From Verrucomicrobiota bacterium (GTDB taxonomy: Bacteria > Verrucomicrobiota > Verrucomicrobiia > Verrucomicrobiales > Akkermansiaceae), in contig JAPLUI010000499.1 in the NCBI GenBank assembly GCA_026397725.1, forward strand, positions 1 through 33,056: DNA of 33,056 nucleotides, written 5' to 3'. The position numbers and the translations under genes are program-made. Positions 9,339-19,008 of the stretch are shown here, one piece after another. How positions within the stretch are numbered: the first letter of the stretch is position 1; each line of letters begins with the position of its first letter. Below the pieces are notes generated by a model. It had not been told where the DNA came from and did no database searches. It saw only the letters and a list, made by a program, of their open reading frames with translations.

Positions 9339-10256
9339 ATGAAAGCCCTGGCCAAGAAACCCTATCTCATCCTGTTCCTGATCGCCCTCGCCTGCATCAT
9401 CCCGCCGTTTCTGAGCAAGGGGGATGTGCCGCGGGTGATGACCTTCCAGGGCAAGCTGACGGACCCGCAGGGGCATGTGCTGGATGGAAGCTACAAACTA
9501 ACCTTCCGAATCTACAATCAGGAGACCGGAGGCGGGGTCTTGTGGCAGGAGGTGCATAACTCGACCCCTGTTACCAAAGGCATCTTTGCCGTGCCGCTCG
9601 GGGTTGCGACTCCGCTCAACCTACCCTTCGACACCGCTTATTGGGTGTCCATCGAGGTCGGGACCGACGGTGAGATGTCGCCGCGCCAGCGCCTGACCAG
9701 TGCTCCGTATGCGATCCGGGCGGGACAGGCCACGCAGGCGGACACGGCCACCCACGCCACCACGGCCGACAGCCTGACCACGCCGATGGTGATGCCGACG
9801 GGAACCATCCTGCCCTTTGGCGGAGTGGTTGTTCCCGATGGCTTCCTGCTCTGCGACGGGAGCAGCCTTTCCAGCAACACCTATCCCCAGCTTTTCGCGG
9901 TCATCGCCAATTCCTGGGGCGTCGGCGACGGCACACTCGATCCTCAAGGCCACACCAAGGACTTCCGCGTGCCGGATCTGAAAGGCCGGACGATTTGCGG
10001 GAGGGATGGAGGGCAGTCGGAGTTCAATGTGATCGGGAAGACGGGCGGGGCGAAGACGCATACCTTGACGGAGGCAGAGATGCCGGCACATAGCCATGCA
10101 CACCGAAACTCGTTGGTCGCGAATGGCAGCGCAAGCAGCATCGATCAATCAGGCGCGAGATGGCCATCAACGGCAAATACAGATAGCAAGGGAGGTGGCC
10201 AGTCTCACAACAACCTTCAGCCCTACGGTGTCGTGAGCTACATCATCAAATACTGA
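9339..10256 (+). CDS. Exported phage tail-collar domain protein, paralog 3
   Basis: 305 aa. The leader and N-terminal domain are nearly the same as in paralog 2 (KPYLILFLIALACIIPPFLS, then PRVMTFQGKLTDPQG). The collar domain reads DGFLLCDGSS, WGVGDGTLD and FRVPDLKGRT. The tip after AEMPAHSHAH is unique, and the end is GGGQSHNNLQPYGVVSYIIKY-like. Conserved leader plus divergent tip is what recombination between tandem paralogs, or selection on a binding tip, would leave. It stops 4 bp before the GTG of the giant beta-helix gene, so translational coupling is likely. Confidence 0.85.
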   Translation: MKALAKKPYLILFLIALACIIPPFLSKGDVPRVMTFQGKLTDPQGHVLDGSYKLTFRIYNQETGGGVLWQEVHNSTPVTKGIFAVPLGVATPLNLPFDTAYWVSIEVGTDGEMSPRQRLTSAPYAIRAGQATQADTATHATTADSLTTPMVMPTGTILPFGGVVVPDGFLLCDGSSLSSNTYPQLFAVIANSWGVGDGTLDPQGHTKDFRVPDLKGRTICGRDGGQSEFNVIGKTGGAKTHTLTEAEMPAHSHAHRNSLVANGSASSIDQSGARWPSTANTDSKGGGQSHNNLQPYGVVSYIIKY

Positions 10257-10260
10257 TTCC

Positions 10261-13200
10261 GTGAACTCCGCCGCATCCAGCGCTGCCTGTTTCCTGATCC
10301 GCCGCCTGTGGGTGCTGGCGGCATCCGGGCTACTGGCGATTCCCGCAGCCCGCGCCGTCCCGTCGAGCAGCAACTTCCGCCTGGAAGCCTTCAGCAACGA
10401 GGTGGCCACGGGCAACGCGGCCTCGACCTCATTCCGTGCCGTGCCGGTGGCCTCCACTTCCCTGTCGGGCGGCAGGAGCACCGGCACGACGGCGGTTCTG
10501 GACGCCGGGCCGATCCACTGGCGGTCGGACGATGCAGTCTTCCAGGTTCTCGGCGGCTCGGTGGTGGCGGAGATCCGCACCCATGCGGACCTCTCGCGGT
10601 TTTTCGCCGGAGGCGGGGTGCCGGCCGGGACGAACTGGACGCTGCGGCTCACCGCAGGCGAGGGATCGGTGCGGGTGGCCACGGATGTGGCGGGTGGGCT
10701 CGCCGCCTCGGGCATCAGCGGCAACGACAGCGGCGAGGTCGTGCTCACCGGCAGCGCCGACGCGATCCTGGCGACGCTGGGCGATCCGGCGGGCGTGACT
10801 TATCGCGGCGGGAGCGGTTTTTCCGGTGCGGACGCGTTGGGCGTGGTGCTTGAGCAGGACGGGCAGCAGATCCTCAACGAAAGCATTCCAGTGAATGTGG
10901 TTGCGCCGGGATTGACCGCGCAAGGGCGGCTGCTGGCCTCGACCTGCTCCGGTTCGCCGGCGTCTTCGTTCGCCAGCACGCTGCGTCTGGCCGGGGCGGG
11001 CAGCGCGGAGGGCGGTGTGGTGACGAGCGGCACGGTGATGGGCACGCTTGGCTATGTGGCGGCGGCCACGCTCGATCCGGTCCTGATCGTGACCACCGGC
11101 GGGTTGGCCACCAAACGGGCGGTGCCGGCGCGGGTAAACCGGTTGGCGGTTTCCGAGGAATACTCGCCGCAGGGAAGCTACACGCTCACGCTGAGCGTCA
11201 CCCATGGTGCGCTCTTTGCCGCCACCAATGTGACGGGCGGGCTTTCCGGCGGGCAAGTGACGGGCAATGGCACCGGCCGGCTCGTGATGATCGGACGGTC
11301 GGCCGAGATCAACCGCACCTTGTCCGATGTGAACGGTTTGTTTTATCGCAGCGACCTGAATTTCACCGGCACCGACGCCATCGCGGCCAGCCTGTCCGCA
11401 CCGGGCGGGCTGGTGGTTAACGACAGCGTCGCCGTTGTGGTGACCGGTGACGCGGGCGGACTCTGGCAGCAGGAACGTTTCGGGGCCTCGCAATTGAACA
11501 ATCCGGCCTTGGAATCCACCGTCTGGGGTTGGTCGGTCGACCCGGATGGCGACGGCAAATCCAACCTGATCGAATACGCTTTCGGGCTCGATCCGCTGAC
11601 CCCGGACGGGGCGCTGGTCACCCCCGAGATGATCCGCCTGGGCGGGCTGGACTACTTCGGGATGCGGGTGCGCCAGCGGCGCGACGATCCCGCGCTGTCA
11701 TTCATCCCGCAGGCCTCGCCGGATCTGGCAGGATGGAACCAGGGACCGGCCCACATCCGCACGGTGGACAGCATTGCCAAGGGAACCAGTTTCGCCGAGA
11801 GCCTGTATCGCGACACCAACCCGGTGGGGTCGTCGCCCGGCCAGTTCCTCCGCATGGGGGTGGAGATAAACCGCACGCCAGACGCGGTGGACGACCAGGT
11901 GACCACCGGCGAGGACAGGCCGCTGGTGATCGATGTGCTGGGCAACGACTTCGACGCTGACTTCGACTCACTGCGGATCATTTCCATCGGCAATGCCGGA
12001 TACGGGACGGTTAGCGCCGGGACGGATGGGCGCATCACCTACACCCCGTCGGTCGACTTCGCCGGCACGGACAGTTTCACCTACACGGTCGGCGACGGAC
12101 GCGGCGGCAGCCGCACGGCCACGGTCACGGTGAAGGTCGATCCGCAGGCCGATGATCCGGTGACGACTCCCGACACCGCCACCGCCTACTCGGGCCGCAC
12201 GCTGACGCTTGATGCGCTGGGCAACGACGGCTCGCCCGAGGGCCGCGACGAGTTGCGCATCATCGCGGTGGGACAGCCCGGCCACGGTCGGGTCGAGATC
12301 GTGGATGGCCGCCTGCTCTACACGCCGGACGATGGATACACCGGCACGGATACTTTCACCTACTCGGTGGTGACGCGTGGCGGCGAGGGAATCGAGGAGG
12401 AAACGGTGATCCTCACGGTGGCGGCATGGACCGACACCGACAGCGACCGGATGCCCGATGATTGGGAGTCGGCGCACGGGTTGAACCTGAACGATGCCGC
12501 CGACGCGATGGGCGACAAGGATCTGGACGGCTTCCCAAACCTCTACGAGTTCTTCTGGCGCAGCGTGCCGGACGATCCCGCCTCGAAACCGGATCGCTTC
12601 CTGCGCGTGGTGGCGGGCTCGCGTGGCGGTGATGGTACGGCGGCACGGCCGTTCGGCACGATCCAGGCGGCTATCGACGCGGCCAAGGACTACGACATCG
12701 TCGTGGTGGCGGCGGGCACCTACCTCGGCATCGGCAACCGCGACATCGGCCTACTCGGCAAGCCGGTGATGGTCATCTCGGCAGGCGGGGCCGACGGCTG
12801 CGTGATCGACTGCGAGTCGCTGGCCCGCGGTTTCCATTTCCAGAATGGCGAGGACAACCGCACGCTGCTGCGCGGGTTCACGATCCGGGGTGGTTCGCAG
12901 GTCTCGGACGGAGGCATCCGCTGTGCGGGTGCGAGCCCAATCATCGAAGGCTGCCTGATCGTGGCCAACCACGGGGCGGGCGTGGCGCTGGAGAACGCCT
13001 CGCCGAAAGTGGCCGGATGCACCATCGCGGACAACGAGGGACCGGGAATCCGCTGCGCCGCCGGAACCTGCGCCCCGGCCGTGAGCAACACGATCTTGTG
13101 GGGCAACACGGGCGGCCAGATCAGCGGCGGGACTGCGTCGGTCAATGCCTGCTGCATCCAAGGCGGATTCGCGGGCGGCAGCGGCGTGATCACCGGCGAT

Positions 13201-16200
13201 CCGCTCTTCTTCAGCGGCAGCTATCACCTTTCCGGAGCTTCGCCCTGCATCGACGCCGGGGCTGCGGGAGAACGGCGCGTGTTCGACATGGACGGCGAAC
13301 GGTGGTTCGACCATCCGGGGCATCCAGACGTGTCGTCGTTGGCGGACATCGGAGCGGACGAGTTCACCGACACCGACGGCGATCTGCTGGCCGATTGGGA
13401 GGAACGCAACGGGACGGGGACGAACCCGACCGTGGCGGACACCGACGGCGACGGGCATTCTGATGGGTTCGAGAAGGCGAACGGACTCGATCCGACCTCG
13501 GCGGCATCGCGTCTGGTGACGGTCGCCGGATTGGTGCGTTTCAGCGGGACGCCCAGCGGCACACTCCGGGTTTCCCTTTCGCCCGCGACGGGAACGGACC
13601 GCGTGACCTCGTCGCCCGCTTCGGCAACGGTGGCGTTTGAATTCGCCGGCGTGGCTACGCTGGCCAACTACTGGCTCAGCGCCTATCTCGACCTTGACAA
13701 CGACAATCAGCGCGATCCCTGGGAGCCGTGGGCCAATTATCCCGACAATCCGGTGCGGGTGGAGGCGAATGTCACGAACCTCGCATGGGATCTGGACCGG
13801 TTCCTGCCCACGGCGCTTTTCGGCGGGAACACGGAGGCGCAGACTGGCGGGCACAACCCAGTGATTTCCAGCAGCACGCCGAAGTTCAGCGCCATCTACC
13901 ACCATAGCGACGGAGACGCCGCCAAATCCTACTCGATCCAGGTGGCCACCAGTCCGGCCGGCTTGACGGGCGATCCGCCGCTCTTGCCGCTGCAACCGCT
14001 GCCCGACGGCATCCGCTCGAAGGACATCGCCTACACCGGCCCGGCACTGGTGCCCGGCACGACCTATTGGTGGCGCATCCGGTTCGCGGATTCGGCAGGC
14101 AAGATCGGCCCGTGGTCGCCCGCCGACGCCAATTCCTTCACCATGATCACCGATGCCGACGGCGATGGAATGGACGATGCCTGGGAGAGCGCGAACGGGC
14201 TGAGTTCCAGCGACCCGACCGATGTCTTCGCCGACAACGACAATGACCGTTTCCCGAACGGCTACGAGTATCGCCGTGGAACCGACCCGCGCGTCGCGAC
14301 TTCCGTGCCAGCCGCAAACTTGTTGGTGGATGCGGCTGCGACTGTTGGCGGCGATGGCAGTGTTTCCCGTCCGTTCCAGGCGATCCAAGACGCGCTCGAC
14401 GCTGCCAATCCTTACGACGTGATTTCAGTTGCGGCCGGAACCTACGCCGGTCCACGCAACACGAGCCTGGACTTCGCTGGCAAACGGGTGGCCCTGCTGG
14501 CTCCAAGCGGCGCATGGCGCACGATCATCGACGGAGGCAGAACCGGCCGGGGATTCGTCTTTCACCGGCAGGAAGGTGCGCTGACCATTGTTCGCGGTTT
14601 CACCGTTTTCGCCGCGCAGGCCACCTCCGGTAGCGCCGCCGAGTGCGTGGGTGCGTCGCCGACCATCCAGGATTGCCGTTTCATTGGTGGCAAGGCGTGG
14701 GGCGACGGAGGCGCGGTGTCATGCACCGACGCTTCATCGCCGCAATTGGAAAACTGCACGTTAGCCGCGAACACGGCGGGTGGCAAAGGCGGCGGCTTAT
14801 TCGCCGATGCCACCTCGGCCCCGGTGCTCGTCAACTGCACGCTGGCAGGCAACCAGGCCGCTGAGGGCGGTGGGATCTGGGCCGAATCCACGGCCACGCC
14901 GCCGCAGCTTTCGGCCTCGATCCTGTGGGGTAATCAGCCCAACCAGCTTCAGCCGAGCAGTCCCGTCATGGTCGCCTATTCCGTGATTCAAGGCGGCTGG
15001 GCTGGCAGCGGAAATAAGACTGCCGATCCGCTCCTGACACGGGCTTGGCTGTTGCAGGCCGGTTCGCCATGCATCGACGCTGCGGGAGGCACGCGCACGG
15101 CCCTCGACGCCGAGAACGAGGCGCGCTGGGATCATCCCGCAGTGCCTAACGGTGCCTCGACCACTGACATTGGAGCCGACGAGTTTGTGGATACCGATGG
15201 TGACGGCTTGGCCGACGCTTGGGAAATCCGATATTTCGGGTCCTTGGCACCGCAAGCCGGCGACGATAACGATACCAACGGAGGAGCCGACGGACTCACG
15301 AACCTGGAGGAATACCGCAACGGCACCGACCCAAGATCGGCCGATACCGATGGAGACGGGCTGCCCGACGGGTGGGAAGTTGCGAACGGGCTGGACCCGC
15401 TTTCGGGAGCTGATGCCTCCTCAGACCCCGACAGCGACGGGTTGGTCAGCAGTGATGAATTCGCGCGTCTAATCAATCCGCTTTCCGCTGACACGGATGG
15501 AGACGAAATTCCCGACGCGGCGGAAATCGCGCTGGGCCTGAATCCCCGCAACGCCGCCGATGCCGGGCAGGACCCGGACGGCGACGGGCGCTCCAACCTC
15601 GCCGAATACCGTGACGGCACGAATCCCCATGTCTTCGACAACCTGCTGGCCCCACGCATGGACCCGCCGGGCGGAACCTACGTTGGCAGCCAGATGATTC
15701 AGATTGAGAACCCGAATCCGTTCGGCGTGGTCCGCTACACCACCGATGGGAACGACCCGCAAACCGGTGACCGCGAATATCAAGCGGGTGCGACCATCGA
15801 CACCCCGACCAGCGGGATTTTCGTGGTGAAGGCCCGAGTTTTCGCGGTTTCGGAACCGCCTGGGCCAGTTACAACAGCGATATACCGCATCAGGCATTTT
15901 GCCGAGGAGGCGCGAGCGGTCTTTGGCGGGTTCAATCAGGATTTCTCGGCTGTGGTTTTCACGTATGCTCGCTCGTCGCTGGCAGGTGGGAAAGGACTCA
16001 GTCTCGGTGCGGGCTGGGTGCACAATGGCTCCTTCGTCCCGGATACAACGCTGCCTGCGGTTGAGGTCTGGTTTGGGGAAGTGACCGTGTCGGCAGGTGC
16101 CGGAAGCAGGACCTTCGCCGGCTTTAGCTATGAATCGGGTGTCTTCGATTCGGGTAAGGCGGTTCATTCGGGGACCGGACGTGTGACATCCCTGGGCTCG

Positions 16201-16227
16201 ATGAGTTCTGAACCTAAATCACCATGA
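10261..16227 (+). CDS. Giant secreted surface protein: cadherin-like, TSP3-like and two beta-helix domains
   Basis: 1988 aa from a GTG at 10261, with signal peptide LWVLAASGLLAIPAARA. Visible order: a repetitive beta-rich N-terminus; two VCBS/cadherin-like units (about residues 557-720) with VLGNDFDADFDSLRI and FAGTDSFTYTV; TSP3-like acidic repeats (DTDSDRMPDDWE, residues 724-765); a right-handed parallel beta-helix (about 790-1040; ARPFGTIQAAIDAA); a fibronectin-like segment; a second beta-helix (about 1360-1640); a cluster of TSP3-like DTDGDGLxDxWE repeats (1644-1794); and a chitobiase/hexosaminidase C-terminal-like beta-sandwich (GVVRYTTDGNDP, about 1800-1874). The acidic repeats probably bind calcium. 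No PEP-CTERM or LPXTG sorting signal is seen. The stop overlaps the next ATG. Role inferred: adhesin or extracellular scaffold; beta-helices can also be glycan lyases, but no catalytic set is evident. Confidence 0.85.
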   Translation: MNSAASSAACFLIRRLWVLAASGLLAIPAARAVPSSSNFRLEAFSNEVATGNAASTSFRAVPVASTSLSGGRSTGTTAVLDAGPIHWRSDDAVFQVLGGSVVAEIRTHADLSRFFAGGGVPAGTNWTLRLTAGEGSVRVATDVAGGLAASGISGNDSGEVVLTGSADAILATLGDPAGVTYRGGSGFSGADALGVVLEQDGQQILNESIPVNVVAPGLTAQGRLLASTCSGSPASSFASTLRLAGAGSAEGGVVTSGTVMGTLGYVAAATLDPVLIVTTGGLATKRAVPARVNRLAVSEEYSPQGSYTLTLSVTHGALFAATNVTGGLSGGQVTGNGTGRLVMIGRSAEINRTLSDVNGLFYRSDLNFTGTDAIAASLSAPGGLVVNDSVAVVVTGDAGGLWQQERFGASQLNNPALESTVWGWSVDPDGDGKSNLIEYAFGLDPLTPDGALVTPEMIRLGGLDYFGMRVRQRRDDPALSFIPQASPDLAGWNQGPAHIRTVDSIAKGTSFAESLYRDTNPVGSSPGQFLRMGVEINRTPDAVDDQVTTGEDRPLVIDVLGNDFDADFDSLRIISIGNAGYGTVSAGTDGRITYTPSVDFAGTDSFTYTVGDGRGGSRTATVTVKVDPQADDPVTTPDTATAYSGRTLTLDALGNDGSPEGRDELRIIAVGQPGHGRVEIVDGRLLYTPDDGYTGTDTFTYSVVTRGGEGIEEETVILTVAAWTDTDSDRMPDDWESAHGLNLNDAADAMGDKDLDGFPNLYEFFWRSVPDDPASKPDRFLRVVAGSRGGDGTAARPFGTIQAAIDAAKDYDIVVVAAGTYLGIGNRDIGLLGKPVMVISAGGADGCVIDCESLARGFHFQNGEDNRTLLRGFTIRGGSQVSDGGIRCAGASPIIEGCLIVANHGAGVALENASPKVAGCTIADNEGPGIRCAAGTCAPAVSNTILWGNTGGQISGGTASVNACCIQGGFAGGSGVITGDPLFFSGSYHLSGASPCIDAGAAGERRVFDMDGERWFDHPGHPDVSSLADIGADEFTDTDGDLLADWEERNGTGTNPTVADTDGDGHSDGFEKANGLDPTSAASRLVTVAGLVRFSGTPSGTLRVSLSPATGTDRVTSSPASATVAFEFAGVATLANYWLSAYLDLDNDNQRDPWEPWANYPDNPVRVEANVTNLAWDLDRFLPTALFGGNTEAQTGGHNPVISSSTPKFSAIYHHSDGDAAKSYSIQVATSPAGLTGDPPLLPLQPLPDGIRSKDIAYTGPALVPGTTYWWRIRFADSAGKIGPWSPADANSFTMITDADGDGMDDAWESANGLSSSDPTDVFADNDNDRFPNGYEYRRGTDPRVATSVPAANLLVDAAATVGGDGSVSRPFQAIQDALDAANPYDVISVAAGTYAGPRNTSLDFAGKRVALLAPSGAWRTIIDGGRTGRGFVFHRQEGALTIVRGFTVFAAQATSGSAAECVGASPTIQDCRFIGGKAWGDGGAVSCTDASSPQLENCTLAANTAGGKGGGLFADATSAPVLVNCTLAGNQAAEGGGIWAESTATPPQLSASILWGNQPNQLQPSSPVMVAYSVIQGGWAGSGNKTADPLLTRAWLLQAGSPCIDAAGGTRTALDAENEARWDHPAVPNGASTTDIGADEFVDTDGDGLADAWEIRYFGSLAPQAGDDNDTNGGADGLTNLEEYRNGTDPRSADTDGDGLPDGWEVANGLDPLSGADASSDPDSDGLVSSDEFARLINPLSADTDGDEIPDAAEIALGLNPRNAADAGQDPDGDGRSNLAEYRDGTNPHVFDNLLAPRMDPPGGTYVGSQMIQIENPNPFGVVRYTTDGNDPQTGDREYQAGATIDTPTSGIFVVKARVFAVSEPPGPVTTAIYRIRHFAEEARAVFGGFNQDFSAVVFTYARSSLAGGKGLSLGAGWVHNGSFVPDTTLPAVEVWFGEVTVSAGAGSRTFAGFSYESGVFDSGKAVHSGTGRVTSLGSMSSEPKSP

Positions 16228-16694
16228 GCCCAGCCAAAAGAAGCAACGAGAGGTTCAGCCTGATGGTGCCAGCGGGGATCGCTTTGATCACGGTGGTGGT
16301 GGGAGCGGTTGGCATCATGGGAATCCTCCAGCGTCCACACCCGAGTGATCGGAAAACGGCTGTGGCTCATACCTCCAGCAGTGAGCAGCCCACGCCACGC
16401 CCTCCCCGGCAACCGGTCACCAGAGAGAAGCGGCAGAACGAGATCCTGGCGCAAGCCGATCAGGCGGCAAGGGACGCCGCTTCGGATCGAGCCAACACTG
16501 CCAAAGCCCCCCCCGACATGAGGGATTTGACTAGATCACCCCAGTGGACTGAGACCATCGCCAAGCCATCACCCAATCCGATTCCACCGAATCCTCAAGC
16601 AGAACCTCCGTTGAAAGTGGACCCGCGCCGGATGCCGGTGCCAGAAGTACCAAACAATGCCGAGGATGCCGATGCGAAGGAACTGCCGCGATGA
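16224..16694 (+). CDS. Small single-pass membrane protein with proline-rich periplasmic tail
   Basis: 156 aa, start ATG overlapping the previous stop (ATGA). A basic N-terminus (SPAKRSNERF) precedes one transmembrane helix at about residues 13-35 (LMVPAGIALITVVVGAVGIM). The rest is low-complexity, rich in Pro, Ala and charged residues, and suited to spanning the periplasm. It has no recognised domain. Its 3' end overlaps the Lnt start by 4 bp, so it is translationally coupled on both sides. By position it may help anchor or export the large surface protein; that is inference. Confidence 0.7.
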   Translation: MSPAKRSNERFSLMVPAGIALITVVVGAVGIMGILQRPHPSDRKTAVAHTSSSEQPTPRPPRQPVTREKRQNEILAQADQAARDAASDRANTAKAPPDMRDLTRSPQWTETIAKPSPNPIPPNPQAEPPLKVDPRRMPVPEVPNNAEDADAKELPR

Positions 16695-18304
16695 CCAGCG
16701 GGAAGCCCGAAACTAACGGTCTATCTGGAGTCCGTGATCCAAGAAATCGCCGGGCGTCTAGGTTGTTATCCGTAGTTGGTGCCTTAGTCAGCGCGGCCCT
16801 GATGTTCTTGGCAACTCCGCCCGTGAATCTTTGGCCGCTGGGCTTGGTCGCCTTGGTGCCGGTGTTCGTGATGAGCCGAAATACTGGCTTCCTAACTACC
16901 GGACTGTGCTGGGGATTGGCATTCTGGGCCGCGATCCTAGCCGTGACACGATGGTGGGTTCCTCTGCTGGAAGACTTTGGCAGCCTCGACCGGATCTATG
17001 CAGTGGCGTTGGCCATCCTGATCGCAGTGTGGCAGGCATTGCCCTATCTTTTCGCTGGAGCAGCGACCCGAATGCTGGAATCAAAGGTCCGCCTGAGTGT
17101 TCTCGTCGCGGCACCGTTATGCTTCGCAATGGCTGAAAGCTGGTTTCCTTTTCCGTTCAAGGCACATTTCGCAATCATCGTCTGGCGTGTGTGGCCCCTG
17201 ACTCAGGCAGCGGAGATCGGTGGACCGGCGGCAGTGACCGGGTTACTGGTTCTGATCAATGTCATCATTGCCGAAGCTGTTGTGAGATTGGCCACCCGCA
17301 GTCGCTCTTGGCGCGGGCCGACGGTGGGTGTCATCGTGGTCCTGCTGACAATCGGCGGTGCCTGGGCGCGCGCGCGGTTCGTGGAGGACGTCCGCCACCG
17401 CTCGCACAAGACGAAAACCGGGCTGGTCCAACCGAACTTCGGGCCGCTCTCACCAAAGATGAGGGAACGTCACGGCCAGCGCGTGGTAGATTGCCTGGTG
17501 GGGCTGACCCGACAACTTGACGCGCAGGGTGCCGAACTGGTGCTTTGGCCGGAATCCGCGTGGCCCTTTCCCATCGACCGCAGCCGCAGGGGCGATTTTC
17601 CCGCAGGTCATCCGTGGCGGATCCGCAATGGGATCAAGGCGCAAGTCCTTTTCGGCAGCTTGACTGACGATCACGCCACCGGCGACATCTATAACAGCGC
17701 GCTGTTGCTCCGCTCCGATGGCGGGCTGGAACTCCCTTACGACAAGTTGCAGCTCGTGCCGTTCGCCGAGCGGTTTCCCTTTGAAGCCCGGATGCCCGAA
17801 ACCGCGAAGCGGATCCGGGAGCGCCTTCCAGATTGGCCAAAGATCGAACAAGGGCGGGAGTCCCGCATCCTGGCGAGCGGGGATTTCAGGATTGCCCCAT
17901 TGCTCTGTTCCGAGGAACTGGATCCGCAACATGCCGCCGCCGTCGCGTCGCGAGGCTGCAACCTCTTGGTATCGCTTGCCAACGACGCGTGGTTCTCAGG
18001 CCCGGCCGCAGCCGAACAACACCTCGCGCTCGCCTCGTTCCGCGCCATCGAGAACCGCCGCGACATGCTGCGCTGCACCACCAACGGAATCACCGCCCAC
18101 TTCGATCCCCTCGGCCGGATGTTAGGCAGCCTCCCGCACCTGCCCGCCAAGAGGGATTCCATGAATCCACCTGACTCCCTGCTGGCGGAGGCCGCGTTGG
18201 TGAACGTCCCCACGTGGGCAAACCGGACCACCCCCTTGTTTCCATGGGCGTGTCTGTTGTTGGTTTCGGTTCTGATCGTGTGCCGTTTGCGGCCGGGACA
18301 CTGA
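16691..18304 (+). CDS. lnt: Apolipoprotein N-acyltransferase (Lnt family)
   Basis: 537 aa. Lnt transfers an acyl chain from phospholipid to the N-terminal cysteine of apolipoproteins in the inner membrane. The N-terminal ~225 residues hold several hydrophobic helices, followed by a nitrilase-type domain and a C-terminal helix (WACLLLVSVLIVC). The catalytic triad is visible: Glu288 in LVLWPESAWPF, Lys352 in LPYDKLQLVPFAE and Cys406 in APLLCSEELDP. Length is normal for the family. The ATG overlaps the previous stop. Housekeeping lnt genes usually sit near ybeX or miaB, so its place at the end of a surface-protein operon suggests a second, dedicated copy; the rest of the genome would be needed to say so. 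Confidence 0.9.
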   Translation: MTSGKPETNGLSGVRDPRNRRASRLLSVVGALVSAALMFLATPPVNLWPLGLVALVPVFVMSRNTGFLTTGLCWGLAFWAAILAVTRWWVPLLEDFGSLDRIYAVALAILIAVWQALPYLFAGAATRMLESKVRLSVLVAAPLCFAMAESWFPFPFKAHFAIIVWRVWPLTQAAEIGGPAAVTGLLVLINVIIAEAVVRLATRSRSWRGPTVGVIVVLLTIGGAWARARFVEDVRHRSHKTKTGLVQPNFGPLSPKMRERHGQRVVDCLVGLTRQLDAQGAELVLWPESAWPFPIDRSRRGDFPAGHPWRIRNGIKAQVLFGSLTDDHATGDIYNSALLLRSDGGLELPYDKLQLVPFAERFPFEARMPETAKRIRERLPDWPKIEQGRESRILASGDFRIAPLLCSEELDPQHAAAVASRGCNLLVSLANDAWFSGPAAAEQHLALASFRAIENRRDMLRCTTNGITAHFDPLGRMLGSLPHLPAKRDSMNPPDSLLAEAALVNVPTWANRTTPLFPWACLLLVSVLIVCRLRPGH

Positions 18305-18455
18305 GAGGTGTTAACTCTTCTACTGAACGGACACCATTTTTCGGCCGTCACAAATCCGGGGTGTGGAGGCTTTGCTCCAGGCCACGGATTTGCCGCGTAA
18401 TCAGGCGTGTGGGCACGTGCCGGCCGCACAAGGTATGGCAGTATGGCCGACCCTC

Positions 18456-18911
18456 TCATGCGCCATCCGCGTTGGTTAGGCGCACCGTGAGGCTGATTTT
18501 CAACGATCTGGCCAGGGCGGTAACTTCGCGGTGCAGTTGTTTCACCGGCACCACCTTGCCCTCGCGCGGGAGCGGTTCGATCCACGCCCGCAGGTTGTCG
18601 GTGATCGGGATGATGCACCGGGACGCGGTCTTGGCCTGACCGGCCCGCAGTTCGATCAACCCGCGCTCCAGATCAAAGGCCGACCAGTGCAACCGGTTGA
18701 GTTCGGCCATGCGGATGCCGGCAAAGGCACCGATGGCCAGGATCGGAATCAGGTGCATGGGGGCCGCGTGGAGAATTGACCGCATGTCCTCGGGGCTGAA
18801 GACCGCCACGTCGTCATGGGTGACCTTCACCTTCTTGAGCTGTTCGGGGGCCGTCATCTGCTCGGCGGGCAGGCAGTTTTGCGAGCGGGCGTGGGAGAAG
18901 AGGACTTTCAC
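18456..18911 (-). pseudogene. Internal fragment of a tyrosine recombinase/integrase
   Basis: The 151-residue frame shows the core-domain start of a phage-type integrase: VAVFSPEDMRSILHAAP, IGAFAGIRMAELNRLHW with the first catalytic Arg at residue 67, and AGQAKTASRCIIPI with the beta-hairpin Lys near residue 94. It stops after LTNADGA before the HxxR and the catalytic Tyr, so it cannot catalyse strand exchange. The N-terminal SAM-like domain is also missing: the sequence upstream of about 18918 is a piece of the HD-gene repeat. It is a double-ended relic marking a rearrangement junction. Confidence 0.8.
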
Positions 18912-18918
18912 AAGCTGT

Positions 18919-18978
18919 GAACCGGATCCCTGATCACTTTTCCACGCTCATTGAGAACTTTTCAGCTTCTTGATTCAT
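18919..18978 (-). pseudogene. Truncated, frameshifted copy of the HD-gene 5' end
   Basis: The minus strand from the ATG at 18978 matches the first ~20 codons of the HD gene at 22504 base for base except for one missing A in a run (AAAAG instead of AAAAAG). That shifts the frame, giving MNQEAEKFSMSVEK and a stop. Homology ends abruptly at about 18919, where integrase sequence begins. Confidence 0.85.
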
Positions 18979-19000
18979 GCTCGGGGCCGGGGGAAAGCTT

Positions 19001-19008
19001 GCCGATTC
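19001..19008. repeat. Target-site duplication (left) of MITE copy 1
   Basis: GCCGATTC directly abuts the outer end of the element and is repeated at 19248-19255. The uninterrupted repeat copy at 22526-22533 reads GACGATTC once at the equivalent place. Confidence 0.9.

Noticed and set aside
7330..10256. Tail-collar tips as DGR variable regions
   Set aside because: The tips differ in length and throughout, not at NNC codons between fixed anchors, and no reverse transcriptase is present.
12751..14388. Open frame of about 545 codons antisense to the beta-helix gene
   Set aside because: The plus-strand frame has clear domains and repeats; the antisense translation has none.
18456..18911. Functional integrase with nearby attachment sites
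   Set aside because: The catalytic C-terminus and the N-terminal domain are missing; no att-like duplication unrelated to the MITE was found.
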